A stretch of 64,000 nucleotides of DNA from HGM11501 sp045123995 (lineage in GTDB: Bacteria > Bacillota > Clostridia > CAKSNL01 > HGM11501), in NCBI GenBank assembly GCA_045123995.1, contig JBGVKY010000012.1, positions 1-64,000 of the forward strand. The letters run 5' to 3'. The stretch's first letter is position 1; each line of letters starts with the position of its first letter. The position numbers and the translations under genes were made by a program. Below, piece by piece: positions 49,507 through 58,125 of this stretch. The notes below the pieces were generated by a model, which had not been told where the DNA came from, ran no database searches, and saw only the letters and a program-made list of their open reading frames with translations.

Positions 49507-50796
49507 CTAAAAATTGTCAATAACTCCGAAAAGAAGCCCGCTTTTCGAAATTTTTGTTATTTTTACAGGGTAAATTTCGCCTCCAATATACCTTTCACTT
49601 GAAACGGCAACCTTTAAGTAGTTTTCCGTATAACCCTCATATATTCCGTCTTTACCTTCTTCGAAAAGGACAGAAAGCGTTCTGCCTAAAAGATTTTGGG
49701 AGAATTTAAGGGCCAGCTTTTTACCGTCCTTAATCAAAACTTTAGCCCGCTCAGAGCGGATATTTACGGGGACTTGCTCCATATCGGCGGCTTTTGTGCC
49801 CTGTCTTTCCGAGTAGGGAAAAACGTGGAGACGGGAAAAACCGGCTTTCTCAATAAAGGAACGGGTGATTAAAAATTCCTCTTCTGTTTCGCCGGGAAAG
49901 CCTGTTATAATATCTGTGGTAATTGCAGAATCAGGCATGAATTTCCTTATTTTTTCGAGGATTTTTAAGAAATCATCTCCCGTATAATGCCGGTTCATCC
50001 GTTTTAAGGTTTCGTCTGAGCCCGACTGTGCCGAAATGTGGAAGTGGTGGCAAAGCCCATCTATTTTTGAAAGCCTTTCAATAAAGTCATCTGAAAAAGC
50101 TCTTGGGTCAATGGAGCTTAAACGGATTCTTTCAAAGGAAACCTCCTTGGAAAGACGTTCCAAAAGGTCAATTAAAGAAAAATCTCCTCTGTCTTTTCCG
50201 TAGCTTGCAACTTCAATGCCTGTCAAGACAATTTCCTTATAGCCTGAAGCTTTTAATATTTTTGCTTCATCTATAATTGATTCGGCATCCTTGCTTCTCA
50301 CTCTGCCTCTGGTATATGGAATTATGCAATATGAGCAGAAGTTGTTGCATCCGTCCTGAATTTTTATATAGGCTCTTGTACGCTCAGAGGTATCTGACAA
50401 AGGAAGATATTCGAAGTCCGAGACCTTGGATATATCAGTTACCAAAGTGTCTGCTTTTCCCGAAAGAGAAAGGGAAACAAGCTTTGCTCTTTGGTCTGTT
50501 CCTATAATAAGGTCGGCTCCGCTTTTTTTGACTTCATCGGGGCTTGCCTGGGCATAGCAACCCAAGACAGCAATGAAGGCAGTGGGATTTTGCCTTCTTG
50601 CTCTGTGAATTGCCTGTCGGGATTTTTTATCCCCGGTATTGGTAACGGAGCAGGTGTTTATAACATATATATCCGCTTTATCCGTAAAATCCACTTTAAG
50701 AAGCCCTTCTTTTTCGAAAAGGGCGGAAATACAGTTGGATTCGTAGGAGTTCACCTTGCAACCCAAGGTGTGAACGGCAAAGGTTTTTTTAATCAT
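49507..50796 (-). CDS. mtaB: MtaB-type tRNA methylthiotransferase (radical SAM)
   Basis: MtaB converts t6A37 to ms2t6A37 in tRNA. The 429 residues have the N-terminal UPF0004 cysteines (HTLGCKVNSYESNC; INTCSVTNTGDKKSRQ; VLGCYAQ), the radical SAM cluster motif CNNFCSYCIIPYTRGRVRS near 150, and a C-terminal TRAM-like domain (LSVLFEEGKDGIYEGYTENY). This order and the HTLGCKVN start distinguish it from MiaB. The HAD gene lies 12 bases upstream and is likely co-transcribed. Confidence 0.93.
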   Translation of the reverse strand: MIKKTFAVHTLGCKVNSYESNCISALFEKEGLLKVDFTDKADIYVINTCSVTNTGDKKSRQAIHRARRQNPTAFIAVLGCYAQASPDEVKKSGADLIIGTDQRAKLVSLSLSGKADTLVTDISKVSDFEYLPLSDTSERTRAYIKIQDGCNNFCSYCIIPYTRGRVRSKDAESIIDEAKILKASGYKEIVLTGIEVASYGKDRGDFSLIDLLERLSKEVSFERIRLSSIDPRAFSDDFIERLSKIDGLCHHFHISAQSGSDETLKRMNRHYTGDDFLKILEKIRKFMPDSAITTDIITGFPGETEEEFLITRSFIEKAGFSRLHVFPYSERQGTKAADMEQVPVNIRSERAKVLIKDGKKLALKFSQNLLGRTLSVLFEEGKDGIYEGYTENYLKVAVSSERYIGGEIYPVKITKISKSGLLFGVIDNF

Positions 50797-50808
50797 AAAT
50801 AATCTTCC

Positions 50809-51453
50809 TTATAAAAGCTCCTTAAAGCTTTCGATGAAATATTCTGACTTTTCTTTAAGTAAAGAAAGGGGTTTGCTTGTTTTTTCGTCATACACACAGC
50901 AAAAATCAAGACCTGCCATATGGGAAGAGACAAGAGAGTCATAAATATCGTCAAAAACCAAAACTTTGTCCCTCGATATGCCTGATGCATTTACACACTC
51001 TTCATATATATCGGGAAAGGCTTTGCCCTTGCCAATGTCCTGTGTAAAGAAAATCTTTTCAAAGTAGTACTCGATGCCAAGGTTTTTCAAAACCGCAAAG
51101 CAGCAGTCCTTCTGGCAGGAGGTGGCAAGATAGAGCTTTTTGCCCTCTCTTTTATACTTTTCTAAAATTTCCTTTGCAAAAGGCTTGAGCAATATATCAT
51201 TTGAGTAGGCGGAAAAAACCATTTCGGTCCATTCGGAAAACAAAACGTCTTTTTCTTCCTTTATTCCAAGACGGGTTTTGGCATAGATGACGGCATCGGA
51301 AAAGTCCATGGTCTTAAAATCGTCCAGAATTTCTTTGGTGGGAGTAATTCCGTGGCGTTTAAGCCAGCGGATATCCACATCCTCCCAGACGGATATGGAG
51401 TCGATAAGAGTCCCGTCTAAATCGAAAATCATTAAAGAATAGTCTTTATCCAT
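50809..51453 (-). CDS. HAD-superfamily hydrolase
   Basis: The 214 residues start MDKDYSLMIFDLDGTLIDS, with HAD motif I FDLDGTLIDS, motif II LYLATSCQKDCCF, and motif IV VLVFDDIYDSLVSSHMAGLD, in the beta-phosphoglucomutase/phosphatase group. The substrate is unknown. The frame is open far upstream of 51453, but that part runs through the rplM promoter region and is low-complexity; GAGGTA before the ATG at 51453 fixes the start. Confidence 0.85.
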   Translation of the reverse strand: MDKDYSLMIFDLDGTLIDSISVWEDVDIRWLKRHGITPTKEILDDFKTMDFSDAVIYAKTRLGIKEEKDVLFSEWTEMVFSAYSNDILLKPFAKEILEKYKREGKKLYLATSCQKDCCFAVLKNLGIEYYFEKIFFTQDIGKGKAFPDIYEECVNASGISRDKVLVFDDIYDSLVSSHMAGLDFCCVYDEKTSKPLSLLKEKSEYFIESFKELL

Positions 51454-51598
51454 ATAAATTACCTCGTTTATAATATAATATAACAAAAAATACCGTTTTG
51501 CAAGCGAAAATTGAAAACGAGAAAACAAGAGAAAAACAGAGAAAAAAAGAGAAAAATCAAGCAAGCAAAATACAAATTTAAAAAATCGAAAAAAGTTG

Positions 51599-51627
51599 TT
51601 GACAAGTTGGAAAAAATATATTACAAT
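51599..51627 (+). promoter_or_regulatory. Promoter of rplM-rpsI
   Basis: TTGACA (51599-51604) and TACAAT (51622-51627) are separated by 17 bases. Confidence 0.88.
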
Positions 51628-51661
51628 AGCAAATGTTGAAAAAAAGAACGGAGGTATTTTT

Positions 51662-52099
51662 ATGAGCACATATCTTGAAAAGAGCTCTGCCGTTGAGAGA
51701 AAATGGTATATCATAGATGCAGCTGGAAAGCCTTTAGGACGTACAGCAGCAGTTGCAGCAAGCATTCTCAGGGGCAAGCATAAGCCCACTTTCACACCCA
51801 ACGTTGATTGTGGCGATCATGTAATCATCATTAACTGTAAGGACGCAGTTCTCACAGGTAAGAAGATGGAACAGAAGTATTACAGAAGACACACAGGTTA
51901 TGTAGGCGGCCTTAAGGAAACTCAGGCTAAGATTATGATGGAAATCAAGCCCGAACGTGCAATGTATCTTGCAGTTAAGGGTATGCTTCCTCACAACACC
52001 TTAGGTGCAGGCGAAATAGCAAGACTCAGAGTGTATAAAGACGCAAACCATGTTCACGAGGCTCAGAAGCCCGAAGCATGGGCAGGCGAAATTAAGTAA
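51662..52099 (+). CDS. rplM: Ribosomal protein L13
   Basis: The 145-residue 50S protein has KWYIIDAAGKPLGRTAA near residue 14, GDHVIIINCKDAVLTGKKM near 50 and MLPHNTLGAGEIARLRVYK near 110, all L13 hallmarks. The ATG at 51662 is chosen for the GGAGGT 9 bases upstream; the frame open before it overlaps the promoter. rpsI follows after 15 bases in the universal L13-S9 operon. Confidence 0.98.
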   Translation: MSTYLEKSSAVERKWYIIDAAGKPLGRTAAVAASILRGKHKPTFTPNVDCGDHVIIINCKDAVLTGKKMEQKYYRRHTGYVGGLKETQAKIMMEIKPERAMYLAVKGMLPHNTLGAGEIARLRVYKDANHVHEAQKPEAWAGEIK

Positions 52100-52114
52100 A
52101 GGAGGTAAACGATA

Positions 52115-52510
52115 ATGGCAGAAAAAACAATGTTCTACGGAACAGGTAGAAGAAAAGAATCTGTTGCCAGAGTAAGACTTGTACCCGGCACAGGTAAAAT
52201 TGTAATCAATGGTAGAGATATCGATGATTATTTCGGACTTGAAACATTAAAGGTTATCGTTCGCCAGCCTTTAAATGCAACAAGCACACTTTCTAAGTTT
52301 GACGTTATCTGCACAGTTGCAGGCGGTGGCGTTTCCGGACAGGCAGGCGCAATCCGTCACGGTGTAGCAAGAGCTCTTCTTAAAGTAGAAGAAACTTTCA
52401 GACCCACATTAAAAGCTGCAGGTTTCTTAACAAGAGACCCCAGAATGAAGGAAAGAAAGAAGTACGGCTTAAAGGCTGCTCGTCGCGCACCCCAGTTCTC
52501 AAAGAGATAA
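52115..52510 (+). CDS. rpsI: Ribosomal protein S9
   Basis: The 131-residue 30S protein starts with YGTGRRKESVARVRLVPGTG, has GGGVSGQAGAIRHGVARALL near 65-85 and ends RRAPQFSKR, whose Lys-Arg end contacts P-site tRNA. AAAGGAGG lies upstream. No terminator typical of this organism directly follows: the mobile element begins within the next 60 bases, so the operon's own 3' region may have been displaced. Confidence 0.98.
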   Translation: MAEKTMFYGTGRRKESVARVRLVPGTGKIVINGRDIDDYFGLETLKVIVRQPLNATSTLSKFDVICTVAGGGVSGQAGAIRHGVARALLKVEETFRPTLKAAGFLTRDPRMKERKKYGLKAARRAPQFSKR

Positions 52511-52569
52511 ATTTTATCTTATCAAAAATCCCACAACGAATGTGTTGGGTTGCTAAGGACATTAAAAAA

Positions 52570-52604
52570 ATAAGCGGTGTAACTATTGCGGTTGCACCGC
52601 TTAT
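52570..52604 (-). terminator. Terminator of the recombinase gene
   Basis: ATAAGCGGTG (52570-52579) pairs with CACCGCTTAT (52595-52604); on the minus strand it is followed by a T run, a few bases after the recombinase stop. Confidence 0.8.
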
Positions 52605-52611
52605 CCCATTT

Positions 52612-54282
52612 TTACGCACTTTTTTCATTGCGTATTTCATCCATTAAAGAAAGTAGTTCTTTTTCATCAGGTATGCTGATTAGTCCTACTGCTGTGAAAT
52701 AGATGTCTATTTTAACTCTGCGATGTTTAAATTTTTCATCAGGGTTATGGACATCTATTCTTTTTATCAGGGTGTTTACGATAGTTGGTGTAAGTTCTTT
52801 TAAATCAGTACATTGCCTTATCGTTTGCAGAAAAACTTTCAAATCAACGTTCTCTTGTTCAGCATTTTCAATATCCTGCTCTGCTTTTGAAATAGCTTCA
52901 TAAAGTTCCTTTTGCTCAAGTTCATAGGTTGCAGACAATCTTTCAAAGCGTTCATCGGTTATTTTTCCAAGTGCATTGTCCTCATAAAGCTTTGTAAGTA
53001 CACGGTCAATTTCTGCAATTCGCATTTTAGAATGTTCAAGATTTTGCTTTGCCATCTTCAAATTGTGCTGTTTGCTCAATTTGTGCTGCTTTGCAAACAA
53101 GTAAAGGAACACCGGCTCGAACTGACTTATGTACTCAGCTACATTCCTTATTGCAGTCAAAACCAATTCTTCAAGAACAACATTTCGGATAAAATGTATT
53201 GTGCATTTTCCTCTGTTATCCTTATACTGTGAACATCTGAAAAATTCAGCATCTTTATCAATGCTTTTTGAAGCACAAAAATAAAGTTTTGAACCACAAT
53301 CCGCACAATATGCAAGTCCTGAAAATAAACTCGTTCTTCCCGTCACGGTATTTCTCCTTCTGTGTTTCTTTAATTCCTGAACTCTGTTCCAAGTATCTTC
53401 ATCAATAATCGCTTCCTGCGTATTCGGTATAATCTGCCAATCATTTTCATCATTATAAATTGTTTTATGGACTTTATAGCTTAGTACCGATGTCTTGAAA
53501 TTAACTGTGCATCCCGTGTATTGTATATTTTCCAAAATATGATTTACACTTGTTTCAGACCATTGGTAAATCCCTTTTTGCAATTTGTTTGATGTAGGTC
53601 TGCCAACGGATAAATAATATGCGGTAGGTGTCATAATCTTTTCTTGTTCAAGCCTTCTCGCAATTTTGGTTGGTCCAAGACCTTCAAGACATAATTTGAA
53701 GATATATCGAACATTGTCTGCAACAACATCATCAATTATCCATTGCTTTGAATCCTCAGGTGATTTCATATAACCGTAAGGAACTGCTGAAGAAACCCTT
53801 TCACCTTTATCGGATTTTGATCTCCATACTGCACGGATTTTCTTGCTCGTCTGTGCAGCATACCATTCATTAAAGATGTTGTGGAATGGCATCATTTCTG
53901 TACCACCACTTTGAGATGTATCAACATTTTCCTGAATAGCAATAAACCTTATACCAAGTGTAGGATATGTTATTTCAAGATATTTACCAACTTCAAGATA
54001 GTTTCTGCCGAAACGGGATAAATCTTTTACAATGATTGTTGCAACCTGACCTACTTCAGCAAGTGCTTGCATTTCCTTGAATCCACTTCTTTCAAATGTG
54101 GTTCCTGATATTCCATCATCAACGAAGAAACGGGGATTCGGTAATTTGTGTTGCCTTGCATACTGCATCAGGATTTCTTTTTGGTTTGATATACTGTTGC
54201 TTTCGCCGTCTATGCCGTCATCTTGTGAGAGTCTGCAATATAGGGCGGTAATTTTTTCTATGCTTTCGGTTTGTTTTTTCAT
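52612..54282 (-). CDS. Large serine recombinase (TnpX/TndX type)
   Basis: The 556-residue enzyme should integrate and excise the element. The N-terminal catalytic domain has ALYCRLSQDDG with the presumed nucleophile Ser19, then FVDDGISGTTFERSGF and VKDLSRFGRNYLEVGKY. The recombinase domain has VPYGYMKSPEDSKQWIID and the zinc ribbon CADCGSKLYFC with a later pair CSQYKDNRGKC. A coiled coil and DUF4368-like C-terminus (RVKIDIYFTAVGLIS) follow. Length and layout match recombinases of Tn4451/Tn5397-like elements. It sits at the end next to rpsI, as usual for the integrase of such elements. Confidence 0.94.
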   Translation of the reverse strand: MKKQTESIEKITALYCRLSQDDGIDGESNSISNQKEILMQYARQHKLPNPRFFVDDGISGTTFERSGFKEMQALAEVGQVATIIVKDLSRFGRNYLEVGKYLEITYPTLGIRFIAIQENVDTSQSGGTEMMPFHNIFNEWYAAQTSKKIRAVWRSKSDKGERVSSAVPYGYMKSPEDSKQWIIDDVVADNVRYIFKLCLEGLGPTKIARRLEQEKIMTPTAYYLSVGRPTSNKLQKGIYQWSETSVNHILENIQYTGCTVNFKTSVLSYKVHKTIYNDENDWQIIPNTQEAIIDEDTWNRVQELKKHRRRNTVTGRTSLFSGLAYCADCGSKLYFCASKSIDKDAEFFRCSQYKDNRGKCTIHFIRNVVLEELVLTAIRNVAEYISQFEPVFLYLFAKQHKLSKQHNLKMAKQNLEHSKMRIAEIDRVLTKLYEDNALGKITDERFERLSATYELEQKELYEAISKAEQDIENAEQENVDLKVFLQTIRQCTDLKELTPTIVNTLIKRIDVHNPDEKFKHRRVKIDIYFTAVGLISIPDEKELLSLMDEIRNEKSA

Positions 54283-54335
54283 TTTATTCTGATTCTCCTT
54301 CCTAAACTAAACCGAGCATTGCGTAAGGTGTTCCC

Positions 54336-54364
54336 ATTATACAATGCCCGACAAAGTTCTACAA
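54336..54364 (-). promoter_or_regulatory. Promoter of the recombinase gene
   Basis: On the minus strand TTGTAG (54364-54359) and TATAAT (54341-54336) are separated by 17 bases, 54 bases before the recombinase start. Confidence 0.65.
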
Positions 54365-54366
54365 TT

Positions 54367-54624
54367 TTATGAAAGTATAAGTTTTTTAAACTGTTCCAAT
54401 AAAGTTTGTTTCCCTGACAAATCAAAGCTTGTTGACACCTCGTATTCCGTATTGCCGATTTTAGTTGTAAAATTAAGCTCGTCAAGCGGATATTTTACTT
54501 CGTGGCGTTGCCTTTTGTTAACATCAACATAGTATTTGAGATTTTCGAAACCTTCATTTTCATCAAGCTTCATTCTGTCAACGACTATGATGGGAATAGG
54601 TTGTATTGATATTTTCTTTGTCAT
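54367..54624 (-). CDS. TnpW-like transposon protein
   Basis: The 85-residue protein ends with TTKIGNTEYEVSTSFDLSGKQTLLEQ, the pattern of TnpW from Tn4451-type elements (xxxIGNTxYxVxxxF followed by a helix). Its role is unknown; it is carried beside TnpX-type recombinases, as here. AAGGTG lies upstream of the start. Confidence 0.75.
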   Translation of the reverse strand: MTKKISIQPIPIIVVDRMKLDENEGFENLKYYVDVNKRQRHEVKYPLDELNFTTKIGNTEYEVSTSFDLSGKQTLLEQFKKLILS

Positions 54625-54635
54625 ATAAATTCACC

Positions 54636-55490
54636 TTACCTTTCTTTCTGTTGTTGCTTCTTGCGATACTGTGCTTCGCACATCTTGATGATGGCATCTT
54701 CAATTTGAGATGCAGAAAAATCTCTTGGAAAGTATTTCCGTAATTTTTCTGTCGGAATTTTTATCCGTTCCTTTTGGTTGGCTTTTTCCTCTGACATAAT
54801 TTCAAGAATCTTGTCATCGTCAAGTAAGCCTTGCTGACTTAACTTTTTCATACGAACCGCCTGAGATAATGACGGAGTACAATCCTCACTCTCGATGGTT
54901 TGTATGAGATCTTGTTGCTCAATGTCATTAAGGTATGAAAGTTCAACCGCTGGAGTAAAAGCAATCCGACCTTCGTCAACATATTCCAAAAGTTTCGGGT
55001 GCAGGTATGTAAGACGGATATATCTTTGAACCGATTTATAGCTTTCACCATACGCTTCACCAATTTCAGCAGATGTTCGGTTATCATCCGACTTCGGGAC
55101 AACTTGTCCCGAAGTTAAATCTGACCTATATCCTTGTCTGCTCATAGCCTCCATCTTCAATTTATAAGCGAAGGCTTTTTCGCTTGGTGAAATGTTATCT
55201 CTGTGCAGATTACTGTCAACAAGAGCTATTGCCGCATTATCTCTGTCCATTTCAACAACAAGAGCAGGAACTTCTGTAAGCCCTGCTCGTTTACTTGCAA
55301 ACAATCTTCTGTGTCCTGAGATTATTTCGTATTCATCATTTTCAAGCGGTCTTACGATGATGGGAGATAAAATCCCGTGTTCTTTTATGCTCTCGATCAG
55401 CATTTCCATTTCATCATCGTGCTTTACCTTGTAAGGATGGTTCTCAAATTCCTTTAATTTTGTTACATCAAGTTTTTGCATATTTTTCAT
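54636..55490 (-). CDS. ParB/Spo0J-like nuclease-fold DNA-binding protein
   Basis: The 284 residues begin with a ParB N-terminal domain: HPYKVKHDDEMEMLIESIKEHGILSPIIVRP split over two lines, then YEIISGHRRLFASKRAGL (the GxRR CTP-binding motif). A helix-turn-helix region follows with RTSAEIGEAYGESYKSVQRYI. It may act in partition or as a regulator. No ParA is encoded in the window. It starts inside the end of the relaxase gene (ATGA overlap). Confidence 0.88.
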   Translation of the reverse strand: MKNMQKLDVTKLKEFENHPYKVKHDDEMEMLIESIKEHGILSPIIVRPLENDEYEIISGHRRLFASKRAGLTEVPALVVEMDRDNAAIALVDSNLHRDNISPSEKAFAYKLKMEAMSRQGYRSDLTSGQVVPKSDDNRTSAEIGEAYGESYKSVQRYIRLTYLHPKLLEYVDEGRIAFTPAVELSYLNDIEQQDLIQTIESEDCTPSLSQAVRMKKLSQQGLLDDDKILEIMSEEKANQKERIKIPTEKLRKYFPRDFSASQIEDAIIKMCEAQYRKKQQQKER

Positions 55491-56854
55491 CGTTCTTTGC
55501 TCCTTTTTTTCTGTATAACTTTTCTTTCCATTTCTCGTTCAATATCAAAGAGTTTTTCAATCTTCGGAATTGTTTCCAAAGTCGCTTTTGCGATTTTGAG
55601 CTTATCCCGTATAGGCTTTATTTGTGCGGATATACCTCTGATTTCTGCTAAATACATTTCCTTATCATCATCGGTTTTAGCTCGTCTGCGTTTGTTATCG
55701 GTCTTTGAGCGTTCTTCCTCAAGCTCGCATATCTGCATTGATAATTTGCCTATAAATGCTTCAAGCTCCGGCACGGTGTTAATTTGTTCATCGTGCAAGA
55801 GCCTGAACTGTTTTTGATACTGTTCAAATTTTCTTAATTCCTGCCTCAATACAGGAGATAACGGCGGTGTGTAGTTTGATTTTGGTGTGCTTGGCTTTAA
55901 GAGTTCCAACAGCAAATAAAACAGAGCTTCAACAGTATCCATATATTTAACACGCCGCAGTTGATATTCAAGCTCCATAAGCGGAGTGTGCTTCGGTTTT
56001 GCTCTTTGAACACGCTCACTTTTACCAAATGAACTCACAAAAATTTTATTGTCGGTAATTCGTCTTATGATTCTTTCTCTTGTATAGTCTTTGCCTAAAC
56101 TGTCAATACGAACAGCTCTTTTCCAACCTTTTGTAATAACTGACGGATGCTCCGTCATAATATTACGGTTAAATGTGTATCCGAAGTTGCACATTATTCG
56201 TTCAAACTCTAAAAGATTTCCGGCTTGTTTTATCGCCGAATCAACATCTTCACGAAGAATATCCCTATGGGTTTTACCGCCACGCTTATGTATCCAATAA
56301 GCATTTCTGTCGGCATTGTAAAATTTTGAACCCTCAATAACCGATTTCCCATATTCCTTACAAACCTCATCGGATATTTCTCTTAATCGCTTATGGTCTC
56401 TAATATGGTTTTCAAATTTAAGTCCCGTGTTGAATGAAACGGAATTTATGACGAAATGGTTATGGAGATTATCTGTGTTTAAATGCGTAGTAACAACAAT
56501 CTCATAATCCTTGCCCCACATACGCCTTGCCGTTTCAAGTCCTATCTCAAAAGCTTCTTTAGGTGTGACTTCACCTGACCTAAAACTCTGATAACCGTGA
56601 TACGCCACATTTCCGCCCGTTTTTCCGTGTCGGCGTTTTGTTGCCATCATCTGTTCATAAGCTCTTACGGGTGGGCAATTGATTGCACCTACAAATAATT
56701 GCATATCTGTTTTATCATCATTTGATACATATTTAAGAGCCGCTGCCAAGTCATCATCAAGATATTTTGGGTTAGTGGTCTTGTCAGGATTTTCAGCATA
56801 TTTCACTACATCCTTTAATGAGCCTTTGACAGGCCAAAATCCCGTGGTTGCCAT
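55487..56854 (-). CDS. MobP-type relaxase
   Basis: Relaxases nick oriT and pilot the strand during conjugation. The 455-residue protein begins MATTGFWPVKGSLKDVVKYAENP and holds the His triad THLNTDNLHNHFVINSVSF near 125-143, typical of MobP. A long coiled-coil C-terminus follows. The MobC-like gene is immediately upstream (no gap) and a candidate oriT lies before that, the expected order of a mobilization region. Confidence 0.92.
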   Translation of the reverse strand: MATTGFWPVKGSLKDVVKYAENPDKTTNPKYLDDDLAAALKYVSNDDKTDMQLFVGAINCPPVRAYEQMMATKRRHGKTGGNVAYHGYQSFRSGEVTPKEAFEIGLETARRMWGKDYEIVVTTHLNTDNLHNHFVINSVSFNTGLKFENHIRDHKRLREISDEVCKEYGKSVIEGSKFYNADRNAYWIHKRGGKTHRDILREDVDSAIKQAGNLLEFERIMCNFGYTFNRNIMTEHPSVITKGWKRAVRIDSLGKDYTRERIIRRITDNKIFVSSFGKSERVQRAKPKHTPLMELEYQLRRVKYMDTVEALFYLLLELLKPSTPKSNYTPPLSPVLRQELRKFEQYQKQFRLLHDEQINTVPELEAFIGKLSMQICELEEERSKTDNKRRRAKTDDDKEMYLAEIRGISAQIKPIRDKLKIAKATLETIPKIEKLFDIEREMERKVIQKKRSKER

Positions 56855-57157
56855 TTAGTCATCACCTTCCTTTCTATCAGGTGTAAGAAGCTTTGCATAA
56901 ATTTCATCAAGCAGCTTTAACACCTCCGCCTGAAGTTCGGTACTTTTTAAAGTTCCAAGAGCTTTATACAAAACGCCGATCTTTTCTGTAAACTCATAAA
57001 AGCTTTCAGGCAAAAGAGCCTTGGGCGAATATCCCAAAGCTCTCTTTCTCAAATATTCAGAAACCGACAAGCCACATTTCTTGGCTTTGTTTTCTATGCG
57101 TATTTTCTCTTTTTCGGTAACACGCACATAAATTGAATTCTTTTTTTCTTTCATCAA
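56855..57157 (-). CDS. MobC-like relaxosome accessory protein
   Basis: The 100-residue protein starts KKNSIYVRVTEKEKIRIENKAKK and has CGLSVSEYLRKRALGY, the ribbon-helix-helix pattern of MobC/relaxosome proteins that bind near oriT. The rest is helical (VLKLLDEIYAKLL). It is directly joined to the relaxase gene. Confidence 0.85.
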   Translation of the reverse strand: MMKEKKNSIYVRVTEKEKIRIENKAKKCGLSVSEYLRKRALGYSPKALLPESFYEFTEKIGVLYKALGTLKSTELQAEVLKLLDEIYAKLLTPDRKEGDD

Positions 57158-57184
57158 ATCAACTCCTATCTAAAATAAAATATC

Positions 57185-57300
57185 AGGGGGATTGGGGAAC
57201 TCCCCAAAGGGTAAAGGCAGGATTTCCGAAAGGAAGTCCCACCTTTTATGGAATTTGTGCAATACAAGTTCCCTGCTCGTTACAGTACCGGACAGTTATT
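57185..57300. other. Candidate oriT: cluster of three inverted repeats
   Basis: Just upstream of the mob genes lie TTGGGGAACTCCCCAA (about 57191-57206), GGATTTCC-GAAA-GGAAGTCC, and GGAATTTGT-GCAAT-ACAAGTTCC, followed by CCTGCTCG. Inverted repeats next to a MobC-relaxase pair are typical of oriT; the nick site cannot be set from sequence alone. Confidence 0.55.
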
Positions 57301-57595
57301 CTGTCCGTTTTACTGCAATAAGCTTATTGTTACCTCTTTTGTTCCTTTGGTAGGTTACTTCAAGTCGTTCTCCGACCTTGTAATCTTCCAATCCCAAGTA
57401 ATTGTCTTGCTGTTGGAAGGCGGTGCAGATGATTTTTCTGCCATCGTCCAATTCTACATAACAGATGATGTTGCATTTCTTGCCCCATACGCTACACATA
57501 AGCGTTCCGGTGAATGTACCTTCAACCTCGTTTAATGTGTAACCCTCTCTGCTGAAGTCCGACCTTGCAAACTGATTTCTTGATAATGCTATAAT
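57296..57595 (-). CDS. Small protein of unknown function with probable ATT start
   Basis: The frame is coding from 57595 to TAA at 57296 (99 residues, LSRNQFARSDFSREG, FTGTLMCSVWGKKC, then YVELDDGRKIICTAF). The only ATG, at 57499, lies inside and has no ribosome-binding site. AAGGAG sits 6 bases before an ATT at 57595-57593, and a TAA stop lies just upstream, so ATT is the best start. The function is not recognised; the protein looks like a small beta-rich DNA- or protein-binding domain. Confidence 0.55.
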   Translation of the reverse strand: MIALSRNQFARSDFSREGYTLNEVEGTFTGTLMCSVWGKKCNIICYVELDDGRKIICTAFQQQDNYLGLEDYKVGERLEVTYQRNKRGNNKLIAVKRTE

Positions 57596-57629
57596 TTTTT
57601 TCTCCTTATGTTAAATATGATTTGGTTTT

Positions 57630-57717
57630 AACATCACATTTGGCTTTGTGATGTTTCTTTGTATATAAAAATAGCAACACATTGAAAAATCCCGATAAGA
57701 GAAATTTTTGTGTTGCC
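57630..57717 (-). terminator. Hairpins after the ParM/ParR genes
   Basis: GCAACACA (57674-57681) pairs with TGTGTTGC (57709-57716) and on the minus strand runs into ATTTTTAT, a likely terminator. A second hairpin, AACATCACA/TGTGATGTT (57630-57655), lies between it and the 99-residue gene and may be a regulatory site. Confidence 0.55.
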
Positions 57718-57771
57718 ACTTTATATATGATTTTGTTGTCATTTCTGAAAATGCGTTGATAAAAATACGCT

Positions 57772-58125
57772 TTATTTGCCGTACAATCCATTTATGAACT
57801 CCAAAGAGGTTGTAGCATTTTCATCAGGTTCGGTTTCCTCAATAACCTCTTGTTGCACACTCGCTTGCGGTTGACTGAAAAGGCTTGCAAGAGTTAGGCT
57901 TGCGTTTGATTTTAGTTCCTGTCGTATTGTAGATATAACCCGTTCAAGGAAGTCGCTTTGTTCTTTCTCGGTGTTATAGTTTTCTGCATACTCGGATATG
58001 ATTTCTATAAGGAATTTGTTTAGCGATTTATACCGTTCCTTATCATATCCTTGCAGAAACTCAAAAGCCTTCCGGTCTTTTTCTTTGTCAAGATTAAACC
58101 TGATAGCCAATCTTTCGATTTTCAT
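57772..58125 (-). CDS. ParR-like partner of ParM
   Basis: The 117-residue charged protein (IRFNLDKEKDRKAFEFLQGY, then LNKFLIEIISEYAENYN) has a ribbon-helix-helix-like N-terminus and overlaps the ParM-like gene by 4 bases. This is the position and size of ParR adaptor proteins, which bind the centromere and filament tip. The sequence itself is too diverged for a sure assignment. Confidence 0.65.
   Translation of the reverse strand: MKIERLAIRFNLDKEKDRKAFEFLQGYDKERYKSLNKFLIEIISEYAENYNTEKEQSDFLERVISTIRQELKSNASLTLASLFSQPQASVQQEVIEETEPDENATTSLEFINGLYGK

Noticed and set aside
50809..51801. A 330-residue form of the HAD protein starting far upstream
   Set aside because: The extra N-terminus is Phe-rich low-complexity sequence over the rplM promoter and start; the ATG at 51453 has a good ribosome-binding site and begins with the family's motif I.
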